From Acidimicrobiaceae bacterium (GTDB lineage: Bacteria > Actinomycetota > Acidimicrobiia > Acidimicrobiales > RAAP-2), in NCBI GenBank assembly GCA_027449885.1, contig DAIDKS010000019.1:1-64000 (forward strand): 64,000 nt of DNA. The letters run 5' to 3'. Made by a program: the position numbers and the translations under genes. The notes under the pieces were generated by a model. The model was given only the letters and a program-made list of their open reading frames with translations, did no database searches and was not told where the DNA came from. Positions 46,682 to 54,463 of this stretch are shown one piece after another (position 1 is the stretch's first letter; every line of letters starts with the position of its first letter).

Positions 46682-47421
46682 TGGCGCGCCCGCTCGACTT
46701 CTTCGGGGGCTTCAAGCTCACCTTCCAGCACCTGACCCGTCCCCGGGTCACGGTGAGCTACCCCGAGGCCAAGCGGCCCAAGCAGCCGCGCCAGCACGGC
46801 CGCCACGTCCTCAACCGCTACGAGGACGGGATGGAGAAGTGCATCGGGTGCGAGCTGTGCGCGGGCGTCTGCCCCGTGAACTGCATCTACGTCCGCGGCC
46901 TCGACAACCCGCCCGACCACCCGGTCAGCCCGGGGGAGCGCTACGGGTACGTCTACGAGATCAACTACCTGCGCTGCATCCACTGCGACATGTGCGTGGA
47001 GGCGTGCCCGACGCAGGCGATCACCGAGTCGAAGCTCTTCGAGTTCTCCTTCACCAACCGCGCCGACGCCATCTACACCAAGGCCGAGCTGCTGGTCGAC
47101 GACCACGGCGAGCCCCAGCGCCTGCCCTGGGAGGACTGGCGCGACGGGGAGTCGGCCATGACCGGCGGCTGGATGCGCGCCACGTCACCGGCCGGTGACG
47201 CCGACTTCGAGGGCGTCGTCCAGTGGACCGGCGACCTCGGGGTGGGCGTGCGGGCCGCCGAGGGCGGACAGTCGGGTCAGCGCGACGACGAGGCGACCGG
47301 CTCCAAGCCCCTGCGCTACGCCTTCGTGAACCACCTGAACCCGGCCGACGTCCCCGCGGAGCTGCGCGGTCGCCGCGCCCGCCGGGTCGCCGCGCCGCGT
47401 CGCCAGAAGGGGAGCAAATGA
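46681..47421 (+). CDS. nuoI: NADH-quinone oxidoreductase subunit I
   Basis: [16 protein letters not shown] and [16 protein letters not shown]. Confidence 0.96.
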   Translation: MARPLDFFGGFKLTFQHLTRPRVTVSYPEAKRPKQPRQHGRHVLNRYEDGMEKCIGCELCAGVCPVNCIYVRGLDNPPDHPVSPGERYGYVYEINYLRCIHCDMCVEACPTQAITESKLFEFSFTNRADAIYTKAELLVDDHGEPQRLPWEDWRDGESAMTGGWMRATSPAGDADFEGVVQWTGDLGVGVRAAEGGQSGQRDDEATGSKPLRYAFVNHLNPADVPAELRGRRARRVAAPRRQKGSK

Positions 47422-48020
47422 TCGCCGCCACCGTGCCCGACGTGCTCGTCTTCGTGACGGCCGCACTGCTCATCGTGGTGGGCGCCCTCGGGGTGCTCGC
47501 CGTGAGGAACCCCGTCCACGCGGCCCTCAGCCTCATCATGACCCTCTTCGGCGTGGCGATCGCCTTCGTGGCCCAGTCGGCGGACTTCCTCGCCGCGGTC
47601 CAGGTCATCGTCTACGCGGGCGCCATCGTGGTCCTGTTCCTGTTCGTGATCATGTTCCTCGGCGTCGACCGGCGCGAGCACGTGGAGGTCGAGCCCCTCG
47701 TGGGCCAGCGCGCCTTCGCGGGGATCGGCGTCGTCATCACCGTGGCGGGCATCGTGGCGCTCATGGCGAAGAGCCACTGGGTCACCGGGGCCGTCGCGGT
47801 GTCGGGCGGGGGCGCGCCCATCGTGCCCGGCTCGGCCAACGTGCGCGAGGTCGGCACGGCCGTCTTCACGACGTACCTGTTCGCGTTCGAGGCCACGGCC
47901 GCGCTGCTCATCATCGCGGTGGTCGGCGCCGTGCTGCTCGCGCGCCGGGAGCGGCGTCGCGACGAGATGGACGAGGCGACCGCGTCGGCGGCGCCCGAGA
48001 CCGAGGGGAGCGATCGATGA
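47418..48020 (+). CDS. nuoJ: NADH-quinone oxidoreductase subunit J
   Basis: [54 protein letters not shown]. Confidence 0.95.
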   Translation: MIAATVPDVLVFVTAALLIVVGALGVLAVRNPVHAALSLIMTLFGVAIAFVAQSADFLAAVQVIVYAGAIVVLFLFVIMFLGVDRREHVEVEPLVGQRAFAGIGVVITVAGIVALMAKSHWVTGAVAVSGGGAPIVPGSANVREVGTAVFTTYLFAFEATAALLIIAVVGAVLLARRERRRDEMDEATASAAPETEGSDR

Positions 48021-48322
48021 CCGTCCCGGCGGCGTGGTACCTGGTCCTGGCGGCGATCCTCTTCGGGATCGGCGCGCTCGGGCTGCTCACGCGACGCAGT
48101 GCCCTGATCATGTTCATGTGCGTGGAGCTGATGCTCAACGCCGTCAACCTCACCTTCGTCACCTTCTCGCGCACCCTGCGGGACATCGGAGGCCAGGCCG
48201 CCGTGTTCTTCGTCATGGTGGTGGCGGCCGCCGAGGTGACGGTCGGGCTGGGGATCGTGGTCTCGGTCTTCCGTCGTCGCAACTCCACCTCGGTCGACGA
48301 GCTCGCGGAGATGAAGGGCTGA
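48017..48322 (+). CDS. nuoK: NADH-quinone oxidoreductase subunit K
   Basis: [21 protein letters not shown]...[19 protein letters not shown]. Confidence 0.95.
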   Translation: MTVPAAWYLVLAAILFGIGALGLLTRRSALIMFMCVELMLNAVNLTFVTFSRTLRDIGGQAAVFFVMVVAAAEVTVGLGIVVSVFRRRNSTSVDELAEMKG

Positions 48323-48323
48323 C

Positions 48324-50195
48324 ATGGCACACCTCGCGACCCTGATCCTCCTCCTACCGCTCGCCGGCTTCCTCATCGTCCTGCTGAACGGCGGGCGCAT
48401 GAGCGAGCGCGCGATCGGCGCCGTCGGCACCTCGGCCGTCGGGCTCAGCTTCGTGGCGACGGTGGCGACCTTCGTGTCGCTGCTGCACCACCGCGAGCGC
48501 GAAGTCACGGTGCACCTGTTCACGTGGATCTCCACCGGGACCTTGCACGTCCCGGCGGCCCTGCTGGTGGACCCGCTCGCCATCACGATGGCACTCTTCG
48601 TCACCGGCATCTCGACGCTGATCCACCTGTACTCGATCGGGTACATGCACGGCGAGCGCGACTTCCGGAAGTTCTTCCTCTACCTGAACCTCTTCGTCTT
48701 CTCGATGCTGACCCTGGTCCTGGCGGACAACCTGCTGATGACCTTCGTCGGCTGGGAGGGCGTGGGGGTCTGCTCGTACTGGCTGGTGAGCTACTACTTC
48801 GACCGCGACAGCGCCGCGACCGCGGGCAAGAAGGCCTTCATCTACAACCGGGTCGGTGACGTGGGGCTGATGACGGCGATGTTCCTGCTCTTCACCCACC
48901 TCCACACGCTGACCTACCTCACCGTGTTCAACCGGGCGGGCACGCTCAGCCCGACGGTCGCGACCCTGACCGTCCTCGCGCTGCTGCTCGCCGCCACGGG
49001 CAAGAGCGCTCAGATCCCGCTGTTCAACTGGCTGCCCGACGCCATGGAGGGCCCGACCCCGGTGTCGGCCCTCATCCACGCGGCGACCATGGTCACCGCG
49101 GGCGTCTACCTGCTCGTTCGCATGGGTCCGGTCCTGGCGCTCTCGTCCGGCGGTCGGGCCACCATCGCCGTCGTCGGGGGGGTGACGGCGTTCGTCGCCG
49201 CCACCATCGCCACCGCCCAGAAGGACATCAAGAAGGTCCTGGCCTTCTCCACGGTCTCCCAGATCGGCTACATGGTCCTCGCGGTCGGCTCGGGCGCGTA
49301 CTCCGCCGCCATCTTCCTGATGGTCGCCCACGCCTTCTTCAAGGCCCTCCTCTTCCTCGGCTCGGGATCGGTGATCCACGCGCTCTCGGGCGAGCAGGAC
49401 ATGCGCAAGATGGGTGGTCTGGCGCGCTACCTGCCGCTCACCTTCCCGACCTTCCTCATCGGCTGGCTGGCGATCTCGGGCATCCCGCCCTTCGCGGGCT
49501 TCTGGGCGAAGGGCGACGTCCTCACCAACACCTACGGCTACTCGAAGCCCCTGTGGCTGCTCGGGGTGATCACGGCCATCCTCACCGGTTACTACATGAG
49601 CCGGCTCTTCGTGCTCACCTTCCGGGGCACCGAGCGATTCCGTGAGGTGACCCACGGTCACGACCCGCACGAGTCGCCGTGGGTGATGACGGTCCCGCTC
49701 GTCGTCCTGGCGACGCTCTCGGTCCTCGGCGGGGTGATCGACCTGCCCTGGATCCACCACAACTCGTTGGCCGGCTTCCTCGACCCGACGCTCGGCTACC
49801 TGCCGAGCCACGGCGTGACCAGCACGGCCGCGCAGTACACGCTGGCCGGGGTCGACATCGTGGCGGCCGTCCTCGGACTGCTCGCCGCCTTCTCGATCTG
49901 GCGGAGCCGGGTCTCCTCGGACACCTGGGAGAAGCCGTTCTTCGAGCGGGTCTGGCGCTGGGACGACGCGTACGACGCGGTCCTCGGTCGCCCGCTCACG
50001 GCGCTCGCCGTCGTCGGCGAGCGCGTCGTCGAGCCGCGGATCGTCGACGGGGCGGTGGCGGCCGTCGCCGGCGGCGTGCGCCACAGCGCCGAGGGCCTGC
50101 GCAAGGTCCAGTCGGGCTTCGTTCGTCACTACGCACTCGCGACGGTCCTCGGGCTCGCGGTCGTCGTCGTCTATCTCGTCGCGAGGGTCGGGTAG
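48324..50195 (+). CDS. nuoL: NADH-quinone oxidoreductase subunit L
   Basis: TFVGWEGVGVCSYWLVSYYF; GKSAQIPLFNWLPDAMEGPTPVSALIHAATMVTAGVYLLVRM. Confidence 0.96.
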   Translation: MAHLATLILLLPLAGFLIVLLNGGRMSERAIGAVGTSAVGLSFVATVATFVSLLHHREREVTVHLFTWISTGTLHVPAALLVDPLAITMALFVTGISTLIHLYSIGYMHGERDFRKFFLYLNLFVFSMLTLVLADNLLMTFVGWEGVGVCSYWLVSYYFDRDSAATAGKKAFIYNRVGDVGLMTAMFLLFTHLHTLTYLTVFNRAGTLSPTVATLTVLALLLAATGKSAQIPLFNWLPDAMEGPTPVSALIHAATMVTAGVYLLVRMGPVLALSSGGRATIAVVGGVTAFVAATIATAQKDIKKVLAFSTVSQIGYMVLAVGSGAYSAAIFLMVAHAFFKALLFLGSGSVIHALSGEQDMRKMGGLARYLPLTFPTFLIGWLAISGIPPFAGFWAKGDVLTNTYGYSKPLWLLGVITAILTGYYMSRLFVLTFRGTERFREVTHGHDPHESPWVMTVPLVVLATLSVLGGVIDLPWIHHNSLAGFLDPTLGYLPSHGVTSTAAQYTLAGVDIVAAVLGLLAAFSIWRSRVSSDTWEKPFFERVWRWDDAYDAVLGRPLTALAVVGERVVEPRIVDGAVAAVAGGVRHSAEGLRKVQSGFVRHYALATVLGLAVVVVYLVARVG

Positions 50196-50197
50196 GT

Positions 50198-51697
50198 ATG
50201 CACTCTTCACTCTGGTTGACCCTGCTCATCCTCGTGCCCGCGGTCGGGGCGCTCCTCGCGGCGGCCGCGCGCCGTCGGGACGGCGCGGCCTTCGCGGTCG
50301 GGGTCGCGACCTCGCTCGTCGAGCTCGTGCTCGCGGTCGTGGTCACCGTCCTCTACAACCCGCACGTGGCCCACGCCGGCACCTTCGACTTCGTCGGGCG
50401 CTGGGTCCTCGCCGCGCCCTTCGGGCTGGCCTACGACGTGGGCGTCGACGGCATCTCGGTGTTCCTCGTGCTGCTGAGCGCGATCGTCCTCCCGCTGGCC
50501 CTCCTCGGGGCTCGGGACCGACGCCGCGAACCGGCCTTCGTCGGCTGGCTCCTGCTGTTGACGGCGGCGACGGTGGCGAGCTTCGTCGCGCGCGACCTCC
50601 TGATGTTCTTCCTCGCCTTCGAGCTGACGCTGGTGCCGAGCTACTTCCTCGTCGCCCAGTGGGGTGGCCCGCAGCGGGCCCGGGCCGCGCTCAAGTTCTT
50701 CGTCTACACCTTCGCCGGCTCGGCCTTCCTCTTCGTCGGGATGCTGTACGTCGCCTTCGCGCACCAGCACGCGACCGGTGGGGCGCTGAGCTTCTCCTAC
50801 TCGGTGCTCCAGGGAACGGTGCTCCCGCGCTCGACCCAGGTATGGCTCTTCCTGGCCTTCGCCGCGGCCTTCGCGGTGAAGTCACCGATCTGGCCCTTCC
50901 ACACCTGGTCGCCCGTGGCGTACGCCGAGGCGCCAACGGCGGGCTCGATGGAGCTCTCGGCGCTGCTCGCGAAGCTCGGCTCCTACGGACTGCTGCGCTT
51001 CGCGGTCGGACTCTTCCCGCTCGGGCTCGCGGACCTGCGTCCCTGGCTCGCGACGCTCGCGGTGATCGGCATCCTCTACGGCTCGGCCCTCGCCGCGGTC
51101 ACCCCGGACCTCAAGCGGGTCGTCGCCTACTCGTCGCTCGCGCAGATGGGCTTCGTGACCCTGGGCGTCGTGACCGGGTCGAAGATCGCCATGGTGGGCG
51201 CCGTGCTCTTGATGTTCAACCACGGCATCATCACGGCGGGCCTCTTCCTCGTGATCGGCTTCATCGAGCGTCGTCGGGGCACCGCGACCATCGCGGACCT
51301 GCGCGGCCTCCAGGGTCCGGCGCCGGTCCTCGCCGCCCTCTTCACGGTCGTGATGCTGGCCTCGATCGGCCTACCGGGGCTCTCAGGATTCGTGAGCGAG
51401 TTCCTCGTGCTGCTCGGCGCCTTCACCACCCACCCGTGGTGGGCACTGGTGGCCACCCTCGGGGTGGTGCTCGCCGCCCTCTACCTCCTCTGGGCCTACC
51501 AGCGGGTCTTCCACGGACGGGCCACCGGGCCCAATGAGGCCGTGGCCGACGCGACCCACGCGGAGCGCTGGGTCCTCGCGCCGATCGTGGTCCTGGTGGT
51601 CGTGCTCGGCGTCTTCCCGAAGCCCGTGATCGATCGGATCACGCCCTCGGTCCAGCAGTTGATCGTCCACGTCGCGCCGGCGGGGGTATCCAAGTGA
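50198..51697 (+). CDS. nuoM: NADH-quinone oxidoreductase subunit M
   Basis: FLAFELTLVPSYFLVAQWGG; KSPIWPFHTWSPVAYAEAPTAGSMELSALLAKLGSYGLLRF. Confidence 0.96.
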   Translation: MHSSLWLTLLILVPAVGALLAAAARRRDGAAFAVGVATSLVELVLAVVVTVLYNPHVAHAGTFDFVGRWVLAAPFGLAYDVGVDGISVFLVLLSAIVLPLALLGARDRRREPAFVGWLLLLTAATVASFVARDLLMFFLAFELTLVPSYFLVAQWGGPQRARAALKFFVYTFAGSAFLFVGMLYVAFAHQHATGGALSFSYSVLQGTVLPRSTQVWLFLAFAAAFAVKSPIWPFHTWSPVAYAEAPTAGSMELSALLAKLGSYGLLRFAVGLFPLGLADLRPWLATLAVIGILYGSALAAVTPDLKRVVAYSSLAQMGFVTLGVVTGSKIAMVGAVLLMFNHGIITAGLFLVIGFIERRRGTATIADLRGLQGPAPVLAALFTVVMLASIGLPGLSGFVSEFLVLLGAFTTHPWWALVATLGVVLAALYLLWAYQRVFHGRATGPNEAVADATHAERWVLAPIVVLVVVLGVFPKPVIDRITPSVQQLIVHVAPAGVSK

Positions 51698-53166
51698 GCC
51701 TGACCATTCCGTCGATCCACTACCTGGTGCTGCTGCCGACGCTGATCCTCTTCGGCGCGTCGCTGCTCCTCCTCGTCGTCTCGGCCCTCGTGCGCCGGCC
51801 CCTGCGGCCCGCGGCGGGAACGGCCGTGACGGTGCTCGCGAGCGTCGCCACCCTGGTCGTCACCGTCGCCCAGTGGCGCGACATCGACCGCCACGGGGCC
51901 TCCACGACCGTCGCCCACGCCCTCGCCCTCGACGGGTTCTCGGTCGTGGCGACGGCGGTCATCGCGGTGAGCCTGGGCCTCGCGGCCCTGGTCTCCCACG
52001 ACTGGATGACCCGGGCCCGCGTCGTCGGCTCCGAGTACCACGTGCTGGCCCTCGCCTCGGCGGCCGGGGCCGTCCTCATGACCCAGGCCAACGACCTGGT
52101 CGTCATCTTCCTCGGCCTGGAGATCATGTCGATCGGGCTCTACGTGCTCGTCGCCTTCGACCGCCAGCGGACCCGCTCGGCCGAGGCCGCGTTGAAGTAC
52201 TTCCTGCTCGGGAGCTTCGCGTCGGCGATCTTCGTCTACGGGGCGGCCCTCGTCTACGGGGCGACCGGCACCACGAACCTGTCGAGCGTGGCCTACTTCC
52301 TCGGCTCGAACGTGCTCCTGCGGCCCGGACTCCTCTACGCCGGTGGCGCGCTGCTGCTGATCGGCTTCGCCTTCAAGGTGGCGGCCGTGCCGTTCCACCT
52401 CTGGTCGCCCGACGTCTACGAGGGGGCCCCGACGCCGGTGACCGGCTTCATGGCGGCCATCGTGAAGGTCGGCGCGTTCGCCGCGCTGCTGCGGGTCCTG
52501 GTGAGCGCCCTCGGGACCCAGATGACCACCTGGCGACCCATCCTGTGGGCCCTCGTGGCGCTGACGACCGTGATCGGTGCCTCACTGGCCATCGTCCAGC
52601 GCAACGTGAAGCGCATGCTGGCCTACTCCTCGATCAACCACGCCGGCTTCATCCTGCTCGGGGTGTGGTCGGGGACGGTCCCCGGCGCCTCGGCGGCCCT
52701 CTTCTACCTGGCGACCTACGCGCCGGTGGTGGTGGCCTCCTTCGCCGTGCTAACCCTCGTGGGCGGCGAGGCGGAGGACCGTCACGACATCGCCCACTAC
52801 CGCGGGCTGGCGCGGCGCCAGCCGTGGCTCGGCGCGGCCCTCGCGGTCCTGCTCCTGAGCCAGCTGGGCGTGCCGCTCACCACGGGCTTCTACGCGAAGT
52901 TCTCGGTGCTGGCGGCGGCCGTCGACGCCGGCGGCGGGGCCCTCGCCGTCGTCGCGCTGCTCGGTGCGGCCATCGCCACGGTCTTCTACCTGCGCTGGAC
53001 GCTGACGCTCTTCGCCGAGGACGAGGTCGACGCCGATCGCGTGCCGGTGCCGCCGGCGACGGCGATCGCCATCGGCCTCGGGGTCGCCGTGACGCTGGTC
53101 TTCGGGCTCTGGCCGGGGCCGATCGCCGCGCTCACCCAGCACGCCACGCTGCTCTTCACCCCGTGA
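51694..53166 (+). CDS. nuoN: NADH-quinone oxidoreductase subunit N
   Basis: FLGLEIMSIGLYVLVAFDR; FKVAAVPFHLWSPDVYEGAPTPVTGFMAAIVKVGAF. Confidence 0.95.
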   Translation: MSLTIPSIHYLVLLPTLILFGASLLLLVVSALVRRPLRPAAGTAVTVLASVATLVVTVAQWRDIDRHGASTTVAHALALDGFSVVATAVIAVSLGLAALVSHDWMTRARVVGSEYHVLALASAAGAVLMTQANDLVVIFLGLEIMSIGLYVLVAFDRQRTRSAEAALKYFLLGSFASAIFVYGAALVYGATGTTNLSSVAYFLGSNVLLRPGLLYAGGALLLIGFAFKVAAVPFHLWSPDVYEGAPTPVTGFMAAIVKVGAFAALLRVLVSALGTQMTTWRPILWALVALTTVIGASLAIVQRNVKRMLAYSSINHAGFILLGVWSGTVPGASAALFYLATYAPVVVASFAVLTLVGGEAEDRHDIAHYRGLARRQPWLGAALAVLLLSQLGVPLTTGFYAKFSVLAAAVDAGGGALAVVALLGAAIATVFYLRWTLTLFAEDEVDADRVPVPPATAIAIGLGVAVTLVFGLWPGPIAALTQHATLLFTP

Positions 53167-54005
53167 GGGTCGCGGTCGCCACCTGCGCCGGTGACGACGT
53201 CGACGTCGACAGCCCGCTGCTCCTGGACGCCCTCGCGGGCGTCGGAGTGGCGGCCGAGCTCGCGGTGTGGGACGATCCCGCCGTCGCGTGGGAGGGCTTC
53301 GACCTCACCGTGGTGCGCTCGACGTGGGACTACGCGCCGCGTCGCGACGAGTTCCTCGCCTGGGCTCGCGCGCGACGGCGGATCGTGAACCGCCCGGAGA
53401 TCCTCGAGTACTCGACCGACAAGCACTACCTGGCCGACCTCGCGGCGCGCGGGTACCCGGTCGTCCCGAGCCACTTCTGCGATCGGGGCGCGACGCCGGT
53501 CTTCCCCGACGGGGCCTTCGTGGTGAAGCCGACCGTCGGGGCCGGCTCGATCGACGCCACCCGCTACCGGGCCGACGAGGTCGACGCGGCCCGGGCTCAC
53601 GTCGCCCGCCTCCACGCGGCGGGCCGCGACGCGCTGATCCAGCCCTACCTCGACAGCGTCGACTCGCGAGGCGAGCACGCCCTCGTCTTCATCGGGGGCG
53701 CCTTCAGCCACGCGATGACGAAGGGCGCGATGCTCAACGTCGACGGCGGCGCCCGCACGGCCCTGTTCCGGCGCGAGCGGATGAGCGCGACGGCGCCCGA
53801 TCCCGACGCGCGAGCGATTGCCGAGCGGGTCCTCGCCGACCCCCGCTTCGCCGACCTCCTCTACGCCCGCGTCGACCTGCTCGCCGCGCCGGAGGGATGG
53901 CGCATCCTCGAGCTGGAGCTCGCCGAGCCGTCGCTCTTCCTCACCCACGTCCCGGACGCCGCCCACCGCCTGGCCCGGGCGGTCCGGTCGACCCTCGAGG
54001 CGTGA
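53163..54005 (+). CDS. ATP-grasp domain protein
   Basis: VVRSTWDYAPRRDEFLAWARA, GAFVVKPTVGAGSIDATRY, ILELELAEPSLFL; overlaps nuoN stop. Confidence 0.75.
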   Translation: MRVAVATCAGDDVDVDSPLLLDALAGVGVAAELAVWDDPAVAWEGFDLTVVRSTWDYAPRRDEFLAWARARRRIVNRPEILEYSTDKHYLADLAARGYPVVPSHFCDRGATPVFPDGAFVVKPTVGAGSIDATRYRADEVDAARAHVARLHAAGRDALIQPYLDSVDSRGEHALVFIGGAFSHAMTKGAMLNVDGGARTALFRRERMSATAPDPDARAIAERVLADPRFADLLYARVDLLAAPEGWRILELELAEPSLFLTHVPDAAHRLARAVRSTLEA

Positions 54006-54463
54006 GCCCCGTCCGGCGCCGGCTCGCCGCCCCGCTGGCGGCGTCCCTCGCCCTCGCCCTCACCGCCCCGACGCTCGCCGGCGCCACCGGGTGGTCCGCG
54101 ACGGCCGTGCTCGGGCCGCGCGTGCGCTGCCCGGCGCCGCTGCGGCGCTCCGGCCTCACCTGCGTCGCGACGCCCCCGATCACCGCGCACCGGGGCGCCG
54201 ACGCGCTGATCGTCGAGATGCGCGTCGCCGGGACGCGGCGGGCCTGCGTCGGGATCTCGGTCGCGACGCGCACGGTCGCCGGCCTGACCCAGGCCTGCGC
54301 CACCCCGGGCCACCTCGCGCGACTCGTGGAGCGGCTCTCCGCGCGCGACGCGGCGGGCCTGCGGGTCGCCGTCTTCCTCACGAGCGGCTCGCCGTCGCGT
54401 CCGATCGCCCCGCAGGGCGGCCCGGTCGTCCAGCGGGTCGGCCTGCGACTGCTCGCGCCCTAG
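54002..54463 (+). CDS. Hypothetical secreted Cys-containing protein (153 aa)
   Basis: Signal-peptide-like LAAPLAASLALALTAPTLAGATG; four Cys; overlaps ATP-grasp stop. Confidence 0.6.
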   Translation: MSPVRRRLAAPLAASLALALTAPTLAGATGWSATAVLGPRVRCPAPLRRSGLTCVATPPITAHRGADALIVEMRVAGTRRACVGISVATRTVAGLTQACATPGHLARLVERLSARDAAGLRVAVFLTSGSPSRPIAPQGGPVVQRVGLRLLAP

